A stretch of DNA of 64,000 bases, taken from contig JALBUN010000048.1 in the NCBI GenBank assembly GCA_025174535.1, positions 1,302,001 through 1,366,000 of the forward strand. Direction: 5' to 3'. Both the position numbers and the translations under genes were made by a program. The notes beneath the pieces were generated by a model. It saw nothing but the letters and a program-made list of their open reading frames with translations, was not told where the DNA came from and did not search any database. Shown one piece after another: positions 50,520 to 61,817 of the stretch. Source of the DNA: Cantharellus purpuraceus (Eukaryota > Basidiomycota > Agaricomycetes > Cantharellales > Hydnaceae). The first letter of the stretch is position 1. Each line of letters opens with the position of its first letter.

Positions 50520-50865
50520 CCCCCTCAAGCTGAACACAATCCAATAGAATGACATAAGTACGATAATCATGGGGCTGGCAGTGCCTTTGTCAACATATCA
50601 GCTGGCATGTCATGGGTGAGACAATAATAGATGGAGATCAGTCTGCATTTGGCCACATCCCAAATGAAGTGGTATTGGATGTCTATGTGTTTGGTATGTG
50701 CATGGAATTGATTGTTGTTCAAGACTGATATAGCTGACTGACTGTTGCAATAGAAAGTGACAGGCTGGGTGAGTGGTCAAGTAATCTCTGTGATGAATGT
50801 CCACATCCAGAGTGCTTCTTCAGCTGCATGAGTAGCCACAATGCAACTAGGCTGCTGTTTTGGAA
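50520..50865 (-). pseudogene. Ty1/copia pol remnant (RNase H C-terminus)
   Basis: Read on the minus strand: CIVATHAAEEALWMWTFI, then after a stop the copia RNase H end FYCNSQSAISVLNNNQFHA, HTKHIDIQYHFIWDV, and HDMPADMLTKALPAP. The polypurine tract and LTR follow. It carries stops and lacks all upstream pol domains. Confidence 0.8.
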
Positions 50866-51089
50866 CCTGCAAAATTATGGTGTTAGGGCAAACTCTAAAT
50901 CACCACAATTCCATGAATGAACAGCTGAGAAGAATATCAAATCCTACTGCAGCACAACTCCAGAAACAATTTAACATTTGTACTTTGGTTACAATCCATT
51001 GTAATGGTCAATGCAGATGATATGCAGGAAGGTAATATGTTTCTTAGCAGTAGAGAATGAATATGACTTCCAGAGTCTAGAGTTCATGA
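50866..51089 (+). repeat. Copy of interspersed repeat X (truncated)
   Basis: From about CTGTTTTGGAACC to GAGTTCATGAG this segment closely matches the reverse complement of 62560-62830 and the plus strand of 63553-63650. It joins copia sequence on the left and gypsy pol on the right, so it was truncated by later rearrangement. It may itself be internal copia-derived DNA. Confidence 0.6.
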
Positions 51090-51733
51090 GGGTGGATGCT
51101 TGTAGGGACGATGCCAGCTGCTTGTTAGTGAATACAGGATGAAAGTTGTGTGGATTTACAGTGGCATAGTTGCTACTCCCCTCTTTAGGGTAGATGTCCC
51201 AGCATCTAGTTAACATGTTGGGTTTTGCTCCAAGTTGACCAGGGTGGAAGCAGATAACGAGGTTGAACTGAGACAGGTATTTGGACCATTGGACCTGTCT
51301 CCAGGTGAGTAGTTTTGTTGTGGAGAAATATTCCAGGTTCTTGTGGTCCATTATGATGTCTACTGGACCAGAGGGGCCTTCAAGGTAGTGTCTCCATATC
51401 TGGAAGGCTTCATATATGGCAAGGAGCTCTTTGTCATGGATGTCATGGTTCAGTTCAGGGGGCATAAATGTATGTGAGTGAAAAGTGATCGGATGGACTT
51501 GTCCATCATCTCTCCAGATGATGGACAGGATCGCAGCAAGTGCATAGTCAGAGGCACCAGTTTCTAATAAGATAGGAGTGTCTGGAGTCCAATGAGTCAG
51601 TATCAGAGCAGAGGTAAAGGCCTTTTTCAAGGTCTCAAAACTCTGTCTACATTTGTCAGTGAAATTCCATTGGATACCCTTCCTAGTAAGCTGGGTGAGC
51701 AGAACAGAGTAGTTGTGAAGCAGTGGTAGTGTA
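51090..51733 (-). pseudogene. Ty3/gypsy pol fragment (RNase H region)
   Basis: The minus strand encodes a largely open stretch matching 56200-56830 of the full-length element: KKAFTSALILTHW, ETGASDYALAAILS, HDKELLAIYEAFQIW and KYLSQFNLVICFHPG. The active-site Asp context TDAS reads TGAS, so the RNase H is inactive. It is truncated at both ends. Confidence 0.85.
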
Positions 51734-52625
51734 TGGGAACCACCTTTTCCCTATCAAATCCTATTTATGCAGCACCAATGTGCTATACTTTGCTTTTCCA
51801 TTCCTAAATATCAGCATATATTTGGTGCTTGTGCCTGGAATGGACTTATTCAAATATTCTCTATTTTTCCATATTTTTTCAGGAATATTCCATGCAGAAC
51901 TTGGCCCAGAATGATTTATTTCTGCTGTGCTACAGTTGTGGACCCACATACCTTTGCACAGCTGGCTCTCCACCTTTGGACCAGGCATTTGGCCTGAATT
52001 CAAGCTCAGATGTCTCTGATCAATAAATATTCTGTAACTTGACAACCACAGCCTCTCAGGGCACTATTTTCCATGGAGATCATCACCTGAGATGTGGCTA
52101 TCCATGGCTGTCCAAACCAGTGCAGAAAACAGGGTGGATACCCTTCTTTTTGCCTGATCAGTGCCTAGTTCAGGGATCAGATCAGGTGATTGCCTTGGAA
52201 TATTCTACCCCTTTCCATAACATTCTAGCTGTTTCCTTCTATTATTAGATAGAACATTCCAGAACCATTATTCAGCTCCTGATCAGTGTTAGTGCAGTGA
52301 TCAGAACCTGTGATTGGCTTGGAATATTCTTCCACCTTCCACAACCTTCCAGTAGTTTCCATCTATTAATAGGTAGAATATTCCAGAACCATTAGTCAGC
52401 CCCTGTAAATACAATATATAAGGAGGTCATTCTGCCTCTGAAATAGTAACATATTCAACATATTCTACCCATCTTCTGCACACCAGTGTGACTAGAGTGA
52501 CATACAGTGTCATCCTCTATCTCAGCTGTTGATTACCAGTTCAAGGATCTTTTACAGTTGTAACTGTACTTGATTGCACTCGAAGTAGTGATATTCCTGC
52601 TTTGGGCATGAGTGTAGTATCTGCC
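51734..52625 (+). mobile_element. Probable LTR-type sequence with TATA box and repeat X 5' part
   Basis: Noncoding AT-rich DNA with two tandem units of about 125 bp (52156-52405) ahead of AATATATAAGG (about 52420), as in LTR promoters. 52520-52620 matches the reverse complement of 63904-63990. The 5' limit is not clear and the matching second LTR was not found in the window. Confidence 0.45.
52156..52405 (+). repeat. Two tandem ~125-bp units in an LTR-like promoter
   Basis: Units 52156-52280 and 52281-52405 both run from GATCAGTG through CTTGGAATATTCT and ATTCCAGAACCATTA to CAGC(T/C)CCT, with scattered substitutions. Their position upstream of a TATA box suggests an enhancer-like duplication. 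Confidence 0.7.
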
Positions 52626-52971
52626 TCTACCTTCTTTGAATCGCAGCTGCGCAAGATCAAACCGACCATAGTCTCGAAGCACCACTCTTCCACCAGGTTT
52701 GAGAACCTATCACTATTCATCATCCCTACAAGATATTGGGCTGGTATGAGCACTACCGTACTGAGTGTACGTTAGTAATCGCTTGGGACCACTCATCTGG
52801 ATGCAAGGCATTCAAAATGAAAATCATCACCACAAGATCAACGCTACCTGGGGTGACACCATTGGGTAGAATCGGCGAGGACAGATCCCACAAACAAGCC
52901 TTGATTTTACCTGCTGGAGGAGAAGCGTACAATGGATGAGACTGGAACAAGCCATGCCCATCACATGAGTT
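52626..52971 (-). pseudogene. Copied fragment of the METTL2/Trm140 gene
   Basis: The minus strand is nearly identical to 36008-36354: intron tail, an exon reading [37 protein letters not shown], the whole next intron, and the start of [14 protein letters not shown]. By hand alignment there are 11 substitutions in about 346 bp and no indels. Intron retention shows copying from DNA rather than mRNA. The left end abuts repeat X at CTGCCTC and the right end merges with the gypsy LTR at GTT. Confidence 0.95.
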
Positions 52972-53482
52972 ATGACTATATTCATTGACATCCAGATCCC
53001 CATCTGATCCACTCAGATCCCCACGCATATGAAATCTATACTCCATTTGGAAACTGCCGTCTCCATCTACCTGTCCAATTATCACCACTGATTCTGCCCA
53101 TCCGTGTCCAGTTCCGATTGATGCATCAGCATCACCATAGGAACCCAGACATCCGTCCCCATTGGACTCAGACATACTCATGTAAGGCCGTCAGCCTTGG
53201 AGACCCATCACCAGAGTAATTATTATTAGATTTCAAAATATGTATTTAAGTTGACCAACTGGGGACTTCATTCCCCAGTTTGAATATCGAATCACACCTA
53301 GTTCCTAAGTCTGATCCTAACTCTCTAAGTTGTACTCTGTCTCCGAAATCTCGGACACCAGTATTAGTGAGGGCGCAGCACATAAGCTGAAGCCAAGTCC
53401 GTTCCGACCCCCACAATGTACTCCGACTCCGATGAAACCTCTGACCCAATCTCCGACCCCCAATCGGACCTAGTGCGTAACA
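52966..53482 (+). repeat. 5' LTR of the Ty3/gypsy element
   Basis: About 517 bp, ending GTGCGTAACA. It matches the 3' LTR with about 31 differences by hand count. The first bases read TGAGTTATG against TGTTATG in the 3' LTR, a 2-nt change at the junction with the METTL2 patch. Confidence 0.9.
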
Positions 53483-53514
53483 GTATATTCAAACTGCCAT
53501 ACTCACTCCTACCA

Positions 53515-54658
53515 ATGCCATGATTCACCGCCAATTCTGAACGGGCATGAACTGTCAAGGTGCCCGCTCCCAGCATCGACACCATCCCCAAGGTCATCGA
53601 AGAACCGACGGACCACATAGAGGCTGGCAATGAAGAAGACAACACCCCCCCCCTCTCCAAGTCTGGCGCAGGCCATCTCCCTGCTCGCCAGCAGCATCCG
53701 TAACCCACAAGCTCCTAAGTCCCGGACCAAGGTCTGAGAACCTGACCCCTTCGATGGCTCTGATCCGCAAAAGCTCCAGCCGTTCTTGGTGCAATGCTGG
53801 TTGAATTTCTGTGACCACCCCGACGCATTCACATCCAATTGGGCGAAGGTCACCTTCACCATGTCCTATCTCAAGGGCACCGCACTGGACTACTTTGAGC
53901 CAGTGCTCATGGACGACTCTGATGACCCGATATGGTTGGAGGACTACTCCAACTTCATCTCCAAACTTCAGACCAATTTCGGTCCTTACAACCCCGAGGC
54001 TGATGCTGAGAATGAACTCAATCAACTTTGGATGAAGGAAAATCACAAAATCGCAAAATACATTGTGAGTTTCCAGCAGCTAGCCCTGAAAGTCCAATGG
54101 GGCGACGCTGCACTCCGATGCCAATTTTACGTTGGACTCCCATCCTGCATCAAGGACGAGATATCACGTGTCGGTAAGCCAGATACTTTGGTTAACCTCC
54201 GCAAGCTTGCCCAATCCATCGACACCCGTTATTGGGAACGTCAATCTGAGGTCTCCCGTGAAAATTTGGCCAACAACAAATCGGACAAAGCATCGGACAA
54301 GACCCCAAAGTCCAACAAGGGGTCCGATAAGAGGACCACCACCAACTCAGGCCAGAAGTCAAACACTGGTAACACTGCTGCTTCCAGTTCCGGTCAGAAC
54401 GATTCCAGCACCAGCAATAACTCCGGAGCTCGCAAGAGCACTCCGGACCTCTCCACCAAGCTGGGGAAGGACGGAAAACTTACCCAGCAGGAATGCCAGT
54501 GTCGCATGGACAACAACCTCTGTCTGTTCTGCGGAAAGCCTGGCCACCAAGCCAAGGATTGCAATAAGGCAACCTCGTCTGCAGCAAAGGCAAAGGGCCA
54601 TGCCGCCAACGCCACAATGGACAAGTCCGATGCAAAAGCGACAGACCCAAAAAAATAG
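53515..54658 (+). pseudogene. Ty3/gypsy gag (broken N-terminus)
   Basis: Structural nucleocapsid polyprotein. The open part starts at 53786 and reads AKVTFTMSYLKGTALDYFEP, FGPYNPEADAENELNQL and FYVGLPSCIKDEISR, then a Ser/Thr/Lys-rich linker and one CCHC zinc knuckle, CLFCGKPGHQAKDC (about 54523-54564). The N-terminal part (53515-53785) carries stops and a frame slip. The intact pattern of that part survives in the truncated reverse copy at 62831-63198, where the same region is open. Confidence 0.85.
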
Positions 54659-54699
54659 TAAGCAGTCCTATAGCCTCCGTATGGGCTGAGGGCTGCGTT

Positions 54700-57600
54700 G
54701 GTACTCCCTGTACGACAAACGAGGTCCGCCTGAACACATCCACTCTTTCCCACTCCCACTCCCTTACCCTCCTCGTCTACTCTGACTCCATTTCCGATAC
54801 CGCTATTCAAGCATTAATTGACTCCGGTTCTACCCATTGTTTCCTCAATTCCTCTTTTTCCGATTTACATAAACTCCATACATACACCATAACTCCGATA
54901 TCACTCCGATTATTTGATGGCACTACTAATGCTGTTATTTCACGAGCTATAGATCTGTCTATCCGTTTTTCTGTTGGAGAAATCCAGAACCTTACATTCT
55001 ATGTTACTCCGCTTGGCTCCAGCTGTTCTGTGGTTCTCAGACATAATTGGCTCACCTGCTACAATCCGTTGATTGACTGGGCATTGGGCCATATCACATT
55101 CTGTTCTCCAGTGCAGGCTGTGTCATTCCCGATGTCACCAGCAACTTTAGGTGCGAAACTATCTTCCGCCTCTGCTGACTCCGCTCTGATAGATACTCCA
55201 TCTACCCCACTGTTTATATCAATGGTGGATGCTATGGTCTTTGCCAGACTAAGCAAACTGGATGGTTCTCACACATTCCAGGTCCACCTCTCTGATCCGA
55301 TATTCCTTGCTGCTCGTTCTGCCCGATCAACTCCACCGGACCTATCTATGGTTCCTAAGGAGTATCATGAGTTTGCCGACATGTTCAGCAAGTCTAAAGC
55401 TGACTCCCTAGCAGAACACCGACCATACAATCTCAAAATTGAGTTGGATGACAACTCCACCCCTCCGCTTGGCCCTATCTACTTGCTATCCCAAAAAGAG
55501 CTACTGGCTCTCCGAACATTCATAGATGAGAACTTGGCCATGGGCTTCATCCGCCCATCCCTATCGCCCCATGGAGCTCTGGTCCTATTTGTCCGCAAAA
55601 AAGATAAATTACTCTGTCTATGCATCGACTTCTGTGGACTCAACAAGATCACCAAGAAAGACCAATACCCAATACCCCGCACCACGGACCTACTCAAGAG
55701 TCCTCGAAAGGCTAAGATCTATTCCAAAATAGATCTCCAACATGCCTACCATCTAGTCTGCATCTGAGAAGGCGACAAATGGAAAATGACCTTCTGCACA
55801 TGATATGGATCTTTCGAGTGGTGCATCATACTCTTTGGACTAACCAATGCTCTGGCCACCTTCCAGAGGTTCATGAATGATACCTTCGCCGACCTCCTCG
55901 ATGTGACCGTCCTTGTTTACTTAGACAACATTTTGGTATATTTGGACAACAAAGAAGAATATTAGATACATGTTTGAGATGTACTCCAACGTCTCCAAAA
56001 ACATGGCCTCCTTGCCCGTGCTGACAAATGTGAATTCCACTCCGACTCGGTCGAATACCTAGGCTATATCCTCTCCCCGGCAGGATTGACAATGTCTGAT
56101 GACAAAATCAAAGCCATACAGGAATTGCCGGAACCCTGGAAAGTCAAGGACGTACAGTCCTTCCTAGGGTTTGCCAACTTCTACCACCACTTCATTCACG
56201 GCTACCCCGATATCACTGTTCTGCTCACCCAACTCACTAGGAAGGGTATCCAATGGAATTTCACTGACGAATGTAGACAGAGTTTTGAGACCTTGAAAAA
56301 GGCCTTTACTTCCGCTCCAATACTGACTCATTGGGTTCCAGATGTTCCTATCCTATTAGAGACTGATGCCTCCAACTATGCACTTGCTGTGATCCTGTCC
56401 ATCATCTCTCCAGACAATGGACAAGTCCATCCGATCGCTTTTCACTCACGTACATTTACGCCCCCTGAACTGAACTATGACGTCCATGACAAAGAGCTCC
56501 TTGCCATATATGAAGCCTTCCAGATATGGAGACACTACCTTGAAGGTCCCTCTGATCTGGTGGACATCATAACTGACCACAAGAACTTGGAATACTTCTC
56601 CACAACAAAACTGCTCACCTGGAGACAAGTCCGATGGTCCAAATACCTATCTCAGTTCAATCTCATTATCCGTTTCCATCCAGGTCGACTCAGAGCAAAG
56701 CCCAACGCTTTAACTAGATGATGGGACATCTACCCTAAAGAGGGGAATAGCGACTATGCCACTGTAAACCCACACAACTTTCGCCCTGTGTTTACTAACG
56801 AGCAGCTTGCATCATCCCTATGAGCATCCACCCTCATGACTCCCACCCTCCAAGCTGTCACCATTATGGACATCGACCAACTCCGCTCCGACATCCGCTC
56901 ATCACTCCAATCCAATCCTGTTGCAGTTAAACACTTGGACAACCCTTCCGATCCGGGATGGTCACTTGACCCCAAAGGACACCTCCAACACAACAACCAG
57001 ATATACGTCCCCAACGCCAACGGTCTCTGACTCCGAGTTTTGCAGTATTATCATGATCACCCAATCTTGGGCCATTTCGGGCAAAATCGCACACAAGGAT
57101 TAATCTGACGAGACTATGTATGGCCAAAAATGCGAGAATACATTCAACACTACTGTAACTCCTGCACCATGTGTATGCACTCAAAATCGCAAAGGCACAA
57201 ACCCTACAGAATGCTTAAGCAACTTCCAGTCCTGGAGCAACCATGGAACTCCATCTCCATGGATTTCATAGAGAAGCTCCCCCCATCACTCAGATATGAC
57301 ACCATACTCGTGATTGTCGACAGGTTCACTAAACAGTCACTATTCATTCCAACGCATGACACCATCACCTCCGCCTCACTAGCTAAATTGTTTGTTCTCC
57401 ACGTATTCTCTAAACACAGAGTCCCATCGCATGTCACGTCCGATTGAGGCTCAGAGTTTGTGTCCTCCTTCTTCCACACATTAGGAAAAGCTCTCAACAT
57501 GAAGCTTCATTTCACCTCCGGATACCACCCTGAAGGAGATGGACAAACAGAATGAATGAATCAGTCCCTGGAACAATACCTCTGAATCTATTGTAACTAT

Positions 57601-59748
57601 CAACAAGACAACTGGGCTGATCTACTTCCGATCGCAGAATTTGCCTACAACAACACTCCGAACGCGACTACTGGCATCTCTCCGTTTTTTGCTAATAAAG
57701 GCTATCACCTGAACATCTCCATCCACCCTGAGAAAGAACTTGCCTCCACCAAAGCCTGCCAATTCGTAACTGACCTTGATCAACTACACCAACATCTCTG
57801 AGAAACCATCTCCGATGCCCAGAAACAATACCAAGTCTCCGCAGACCGACACCGCATTCCAGCTCCAGACCTGCAAATTGGAGACAAAGTATTTGTTAAG
57901 GCTGAACACTTCTGGACCACCCGTCCATTGAAGAAACTCTCTGAGAAATACTTAGGTCCTTATGAGGTCATTGCTCACGCAGGCAGCAGGTCCTTCACCC
58001 TCTGCTGACGAGCCAGGACGCATCAAGGACGCATATCAAACCACTCTGACAGTCCAACTCCGCCAGCGTCTTTTCATATCAACTTTTAAATAGTGCCGCA
58101 ACTCCCTCTCCACCTCAGTCTCTAATTCTAGCCATCGATCATCACTCGTGTTTCATCGCCATCAATCATTATCAGCTTTCTATTCACACCAATCCTTTCA
58201 TCATCATTCACATGGCTTCCCATTCTATTCCCCTCTCCAACATCGCTTCTAATAATACGTCACACTGGTCTCTGGACACAGAGGACTATCAAAAATACGC
58301 CAAGCTCCACGGGCATGTTAAGCCACCTCCACGTGTCAAAATACTTCCAAAACTCTTTCAACATCCAAGATCCCCACCATGTCTCTCTTATGCCATTGGC
58401 AATCCCATATTCTTTCACAATTCCGTTGAACCATATACATTCCTCGACATTTCGCCTCTATATCGTAACACGGATAGAAGAGTCAAACGTGAGGTAGAAT
58501 TTCAGTCGCCATCGCCGACCTATCCTCCCACTTCAATCCGACTCAGGTTACATCGTGTCAGGCAAAGGGACCGAATACTCTTGGAACGGGATACCATATG
58601 GAGACGGATCACTAAGACAATAAGGAGTATTTGTTGTGGATGCTGACTGAAGTCCTCATGTGACTCAGGGTCGATTTACCTTCGGAGCCGTAGGGAAGAT
58701 GGTATTGGTGGACGTTTCTATTGTTCTTTTATATGACTCACCCCTGTTTCATCTTTTGATTCATTCATACACGACTTACTCATCCTTGTTCTATTTTTGG
58801 TTCTTTTATTACTCATCACCCCCTATTCTTACAAAGATTACCCCTATCTGTCATTTCATTTCTCCATGATTTCCCCATTAGTAGTTCAACTTCACACGCT
58901 TCGTCAGCTGGCTTGATCAGCATTTCTTGCATCATATCGCATCATTTGCTCCTCATATTGTGTCGTTGTGCCCTGGGGATTTGTATATAAAAGGGCGCTA
59001 ATTTTCGCCTTTGGAATCAATCAACAAGTTTTCAGCCAACGCTCTAAAGTCAAAGTCCACGCTCTAAGTCTACACTCTACGCTCTACATCACAATCCATC
59101 ATCTCTACACTGAGGTAAAAAACCTTGGTTCAACAATCAGATTTCCCTCTGCCACTGAGAGGTTGCTTCTCCTGAAACCAGCTTTCATGTACCTCCCAAC
59201 CGGGCTCTGCATTGTCATCCAGTCACAGAGCACGATCAGCCATCAGGACCGACCTTTAGCTCCCATCCCCATCCAACCACAGAGCACTATCCCACTTCCC
59301 TGTTACTTACCCCTCGCCCTGATTGATCTTTGGAGTGCTGAACAACTGCGTTACACACCATCTGTTTGCTAGGACCATTGCGTGCAGGCTTATAGGATCT
59401 ATTCCATAAGTGAACCGACACTGCCTCCCGGACCACTTCCAAGCAGTTCATCCAGTTTTCCATATATCAATGCTCGAACCCGCTACTACAAATGAGATCT
59501 CCGGTCACACGCAACCTCCACCTCCCCCAATCATCATCGAAGGAGACAATGAATATGAGATATCTGAGATCCTGGACTCGAAGATCGAACAAGTGCAAGC
59601 TCCAGTACTTAGTCAAATGGACTGGATACGAAGGCACCGACGAAGAGTCCTCATGGATCTCCGCATCCAAACTCAATCACGCATCCGAATCCATCTCTGA
59701 CTTTCACTCTGCTTATCCAGACAAACCTAGCCCTCTTATGAATCTTTG
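54700..59748 (+). pseudogene. Ty3/gypsy pol: protease, RT, RNase H, integrase, chromodomain
   Basis: Frame differs from gag. Protease motif ALIDSGSTHCF at about 54811. RT from about 55430 (LGPIYLLSQKELLALR, IDFCGLNKITKKDQYPIP, and YLDNILVY in place of the catalytic YLDDI). RNase H at about 56340 (LETDASNYALA). Integrase zinc finger HPILGH with CNSCTMC (57050-57180), core SMDFIEKLPPS, VTSD-stop-GSEF and NQSLEQYL. The integrase end is split by an insertion (58006-59420) and continues LPDHFQAVHPVFHISMLEPA. The chromodomain follows a frame slip near 59590: QYLVKWTGYEGTDEESSW. Most stops are TGA where the family expects Arg (CGA). Confidence 0.9.
58006..59420 (+). mobile_element. 1.4-kb insertion in integrase, candidate solo LTR
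   Basis: It begins TGACGAGCC, ends CCGACA, and is flanked by CTGC on both sides (58002-58005, 59421-59424). Removing it with one CTGC joins the pol frame exactly as FTLCLPDHFQAVHP, which the family expects. It contains TATATAAAA (58984-58992), consistent with an LTR promoter, and a 144-codon frame (58212-58646; MASHSIPLSNIASNN) of unknown kind. TG...CA ends suggest a solo LTR, but a small non-autonomous element is also possible. Confidence 0.7.
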
Positions 59749-59902
59749 AGTTTGATTACTAATGCTAATTCTATTATTTCGCATCATCATTTCATTACAA
59801 GTCACAAGGGAAATTACCAGCCTGCCCAAAAACTCCGAAGGAATATCACTCCAACTCATTTTTTCTCCGCTCTGAAATTTATAATCATTTCCATTTTTTA
59901 TT

Positions 59903-61762
59903 TTATACATTGCATTTCCTTTTTCCCTTCCCCTTATCTACCTCAGGCTCCATCTCTGACTCATCATCACTCTCTACATCCGACACCCAATCTTTCTCAT
60001 CCCCCATGTCCAAATCCTCATCCAAAGGGGCCATGAACTTCCACAACCAATGTAACTTGGCTGTCTGACGACCCTCCAGAACCTCCTTCCATTTCATCGT
60101 CTTCACCAAGTCCACTAGCAACCCCTCCGTCCACTGGAGGTGCTCCGACTGAAGGTTAACCAGCCGGATAAGCTGGCCCACAGTACTACTGGGCACAGAG
60201 ACGCGCCCCGTACCTGCACCGGTCATTGCCCCTTCCGATCCAACACCGCTACCCCCAGCTGCCACAGCACCTGTCTCCGTCCGCCGCTTTTTGGTCAGAC
60301 GACCTTCCAATTCTTTCTCTGCCCCTCCTTGTACCACTAGTCAGGGCTTGACACTCCGACTCCAGGGATCGAACTTTCCATCGATCCTACACCCTCCTTT
60401 CTGACCCCGACAACGATCACAGGACTGAAGTCGGCGAGTTGGGCCAGTAGGCCACATGCACTCCACACCCACATCACAACACAAGTTGCAAGTTATGCTG
60501 GACCCGCCAAATGGCTCCGTTGGAGCCAGAGCCTTGCATGGTCCGCCCCTTCTCGCTGCAGCCTCCAAGCGTTCCCTCTCCTCCTCCTTGTCCTGCTGTT
60601 CTGCTGCTGCCTTCTCCATCTCACGCTTGTGAAGCTGGATCGCCGACCTCGCGACACGCAGCTCCTTCTTATGGGTTGCCAACACACGACTCTCCGCCTT
60701 GCACCATATGACCCTCTGATCCGCCTCCCGCTTCTCCGTATCAGCACTCAGGTACGCCTTCAATGAAAAGAGCATGACATTGAGATTCTTCTTGGTGGTA
60801 GCAGCATAGAGCTCCGCTCTTTTGCGAGCCTCGACTGCAGCTACCCAAGCCATCTCCTTGTAGCAATTCAAAGTTGGATCCGGCTCCACATCCATCCCAA
60901 CATCCACACCTGCCTCAGGCTCCGCATTTGCATCGAGCTCCATATTGGCATCGGGATCCGCCTCCACCTCCACCCTCTCCACCTCCGCCACTTCATCTTC
61001 TTCAGCCGCACCCAACCCAAACAATGGCCGTACCCGTGGATGTAATGGCGAGTCCACCGCAGTGACAGCTTTCGGACAAGTTGTCTCCGTCTGTGTAACG
61101 GAGATGATGGCGACTTCAGGGGTCCCTGTCCGTATCGGCACACTCAGACTTCCTGGACTGGTTGCTCCTGCCCCGGTCACCTCCTCCTCTACCTCCATGG
61201 CAGCCTCTAGCTCATGTGCCTGCTCCTCCACTTCCTTCAGTCTCGTGGCCTCCATCGCGGCCGCAAGTTCCTTGACCCTGTGGGCTCTCTCGGCCTTTGC
61301 TTCCTCCTCTTTCCTTCTCCATTCTGTCTCCACTGCCTCTTTCCGCCTCTGCTCCTCCTCCTCCTTGCATCTCTGTTCTGTCTCCTCCGTCTCCACCACC
61401 TCTTTCTGCCTCTGCTCCTGCTCCTCCTTCCATCTCCATTCTGTCTCCTCCTCCTCCTTCCGTCTCCATTCCGCCTCCTCCTCCTCCTTCCGTCTCCATT
61501 CCTCCTCCTCCTCCTCCTTCCATCTCCGTTCTGCTTCCTCCTCCTCCTCCTCCTCCTTCCATCTCCGTTCTGCTTCCTCCTCCTCTTTCCATTTCTGCTC
61601 CTCTTCCTCTTCCTTCCGTTGGGCCAAGAGCAACTGCTCAAGCTCAGCCACGCTCATGCTTGCCAAAAGGTTTGACATCGTTGAGGATAAGACCTCAATC
61701 ATGCCCTTCCTTTTATATGTCTCCAGACCCCCAGTATAACTCCGACTGCGCCCAACCGTCAC
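59903..61762 (-). CDS. Antisense ORF of the gypsy element: coiled-coil Zn2Cys6-like protein (one in-frame stop)
   Basis: 473 codons are open on the minus strand (61762-60341) between pol and the 3' LTR. The likely start is MSNLLASMSVAELEQLL (an internal ATG near 61678). Next comes a long Glu/Lys/Arg-rich coiled coil with a WRRKEEEE-like repeat (about residues 45-190), then an acidic linker. Near residues 425-458 lies a cysteine cluster with spacing C-x2-C-x6-C-x12-C-x2-C-x6-C, ending SCDRCRGQKGGC. After a TGA at 60341-60343 the same frame continues for 144 more codons (MVQGGAEKELEGRLTKKRR to acidic SDVESDDESEMEPE). CGA to TGA decay would explain that stop, so the original product was probably near 600 residues. 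Function unknown; DNA binding is inferred from the cluster. Confidence 0.6.
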
Positions 61763-61817
61763 CTATTCAATCCACAGACATGAGGCCTCAGGGGCTTGGC
61801 CTTAAATGGGGAGATAC

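Noticed and set aside
55765..57800. TGA read as a recoded amino acid in the gypsy pol
   Set aside because: Host genes here end in TGA, and the pol TGAs coincide with expected CGA Arg codons, so mutation explains them better.
60945..61739. Plus-strand Ser/Phe/His-rich frame of 264 codons in the gypsy 3' region
   Set aside because: It is the mirror of the Glu/Lys coiled coil. The minus-strand frame is longer and holds the cysteine cluster.
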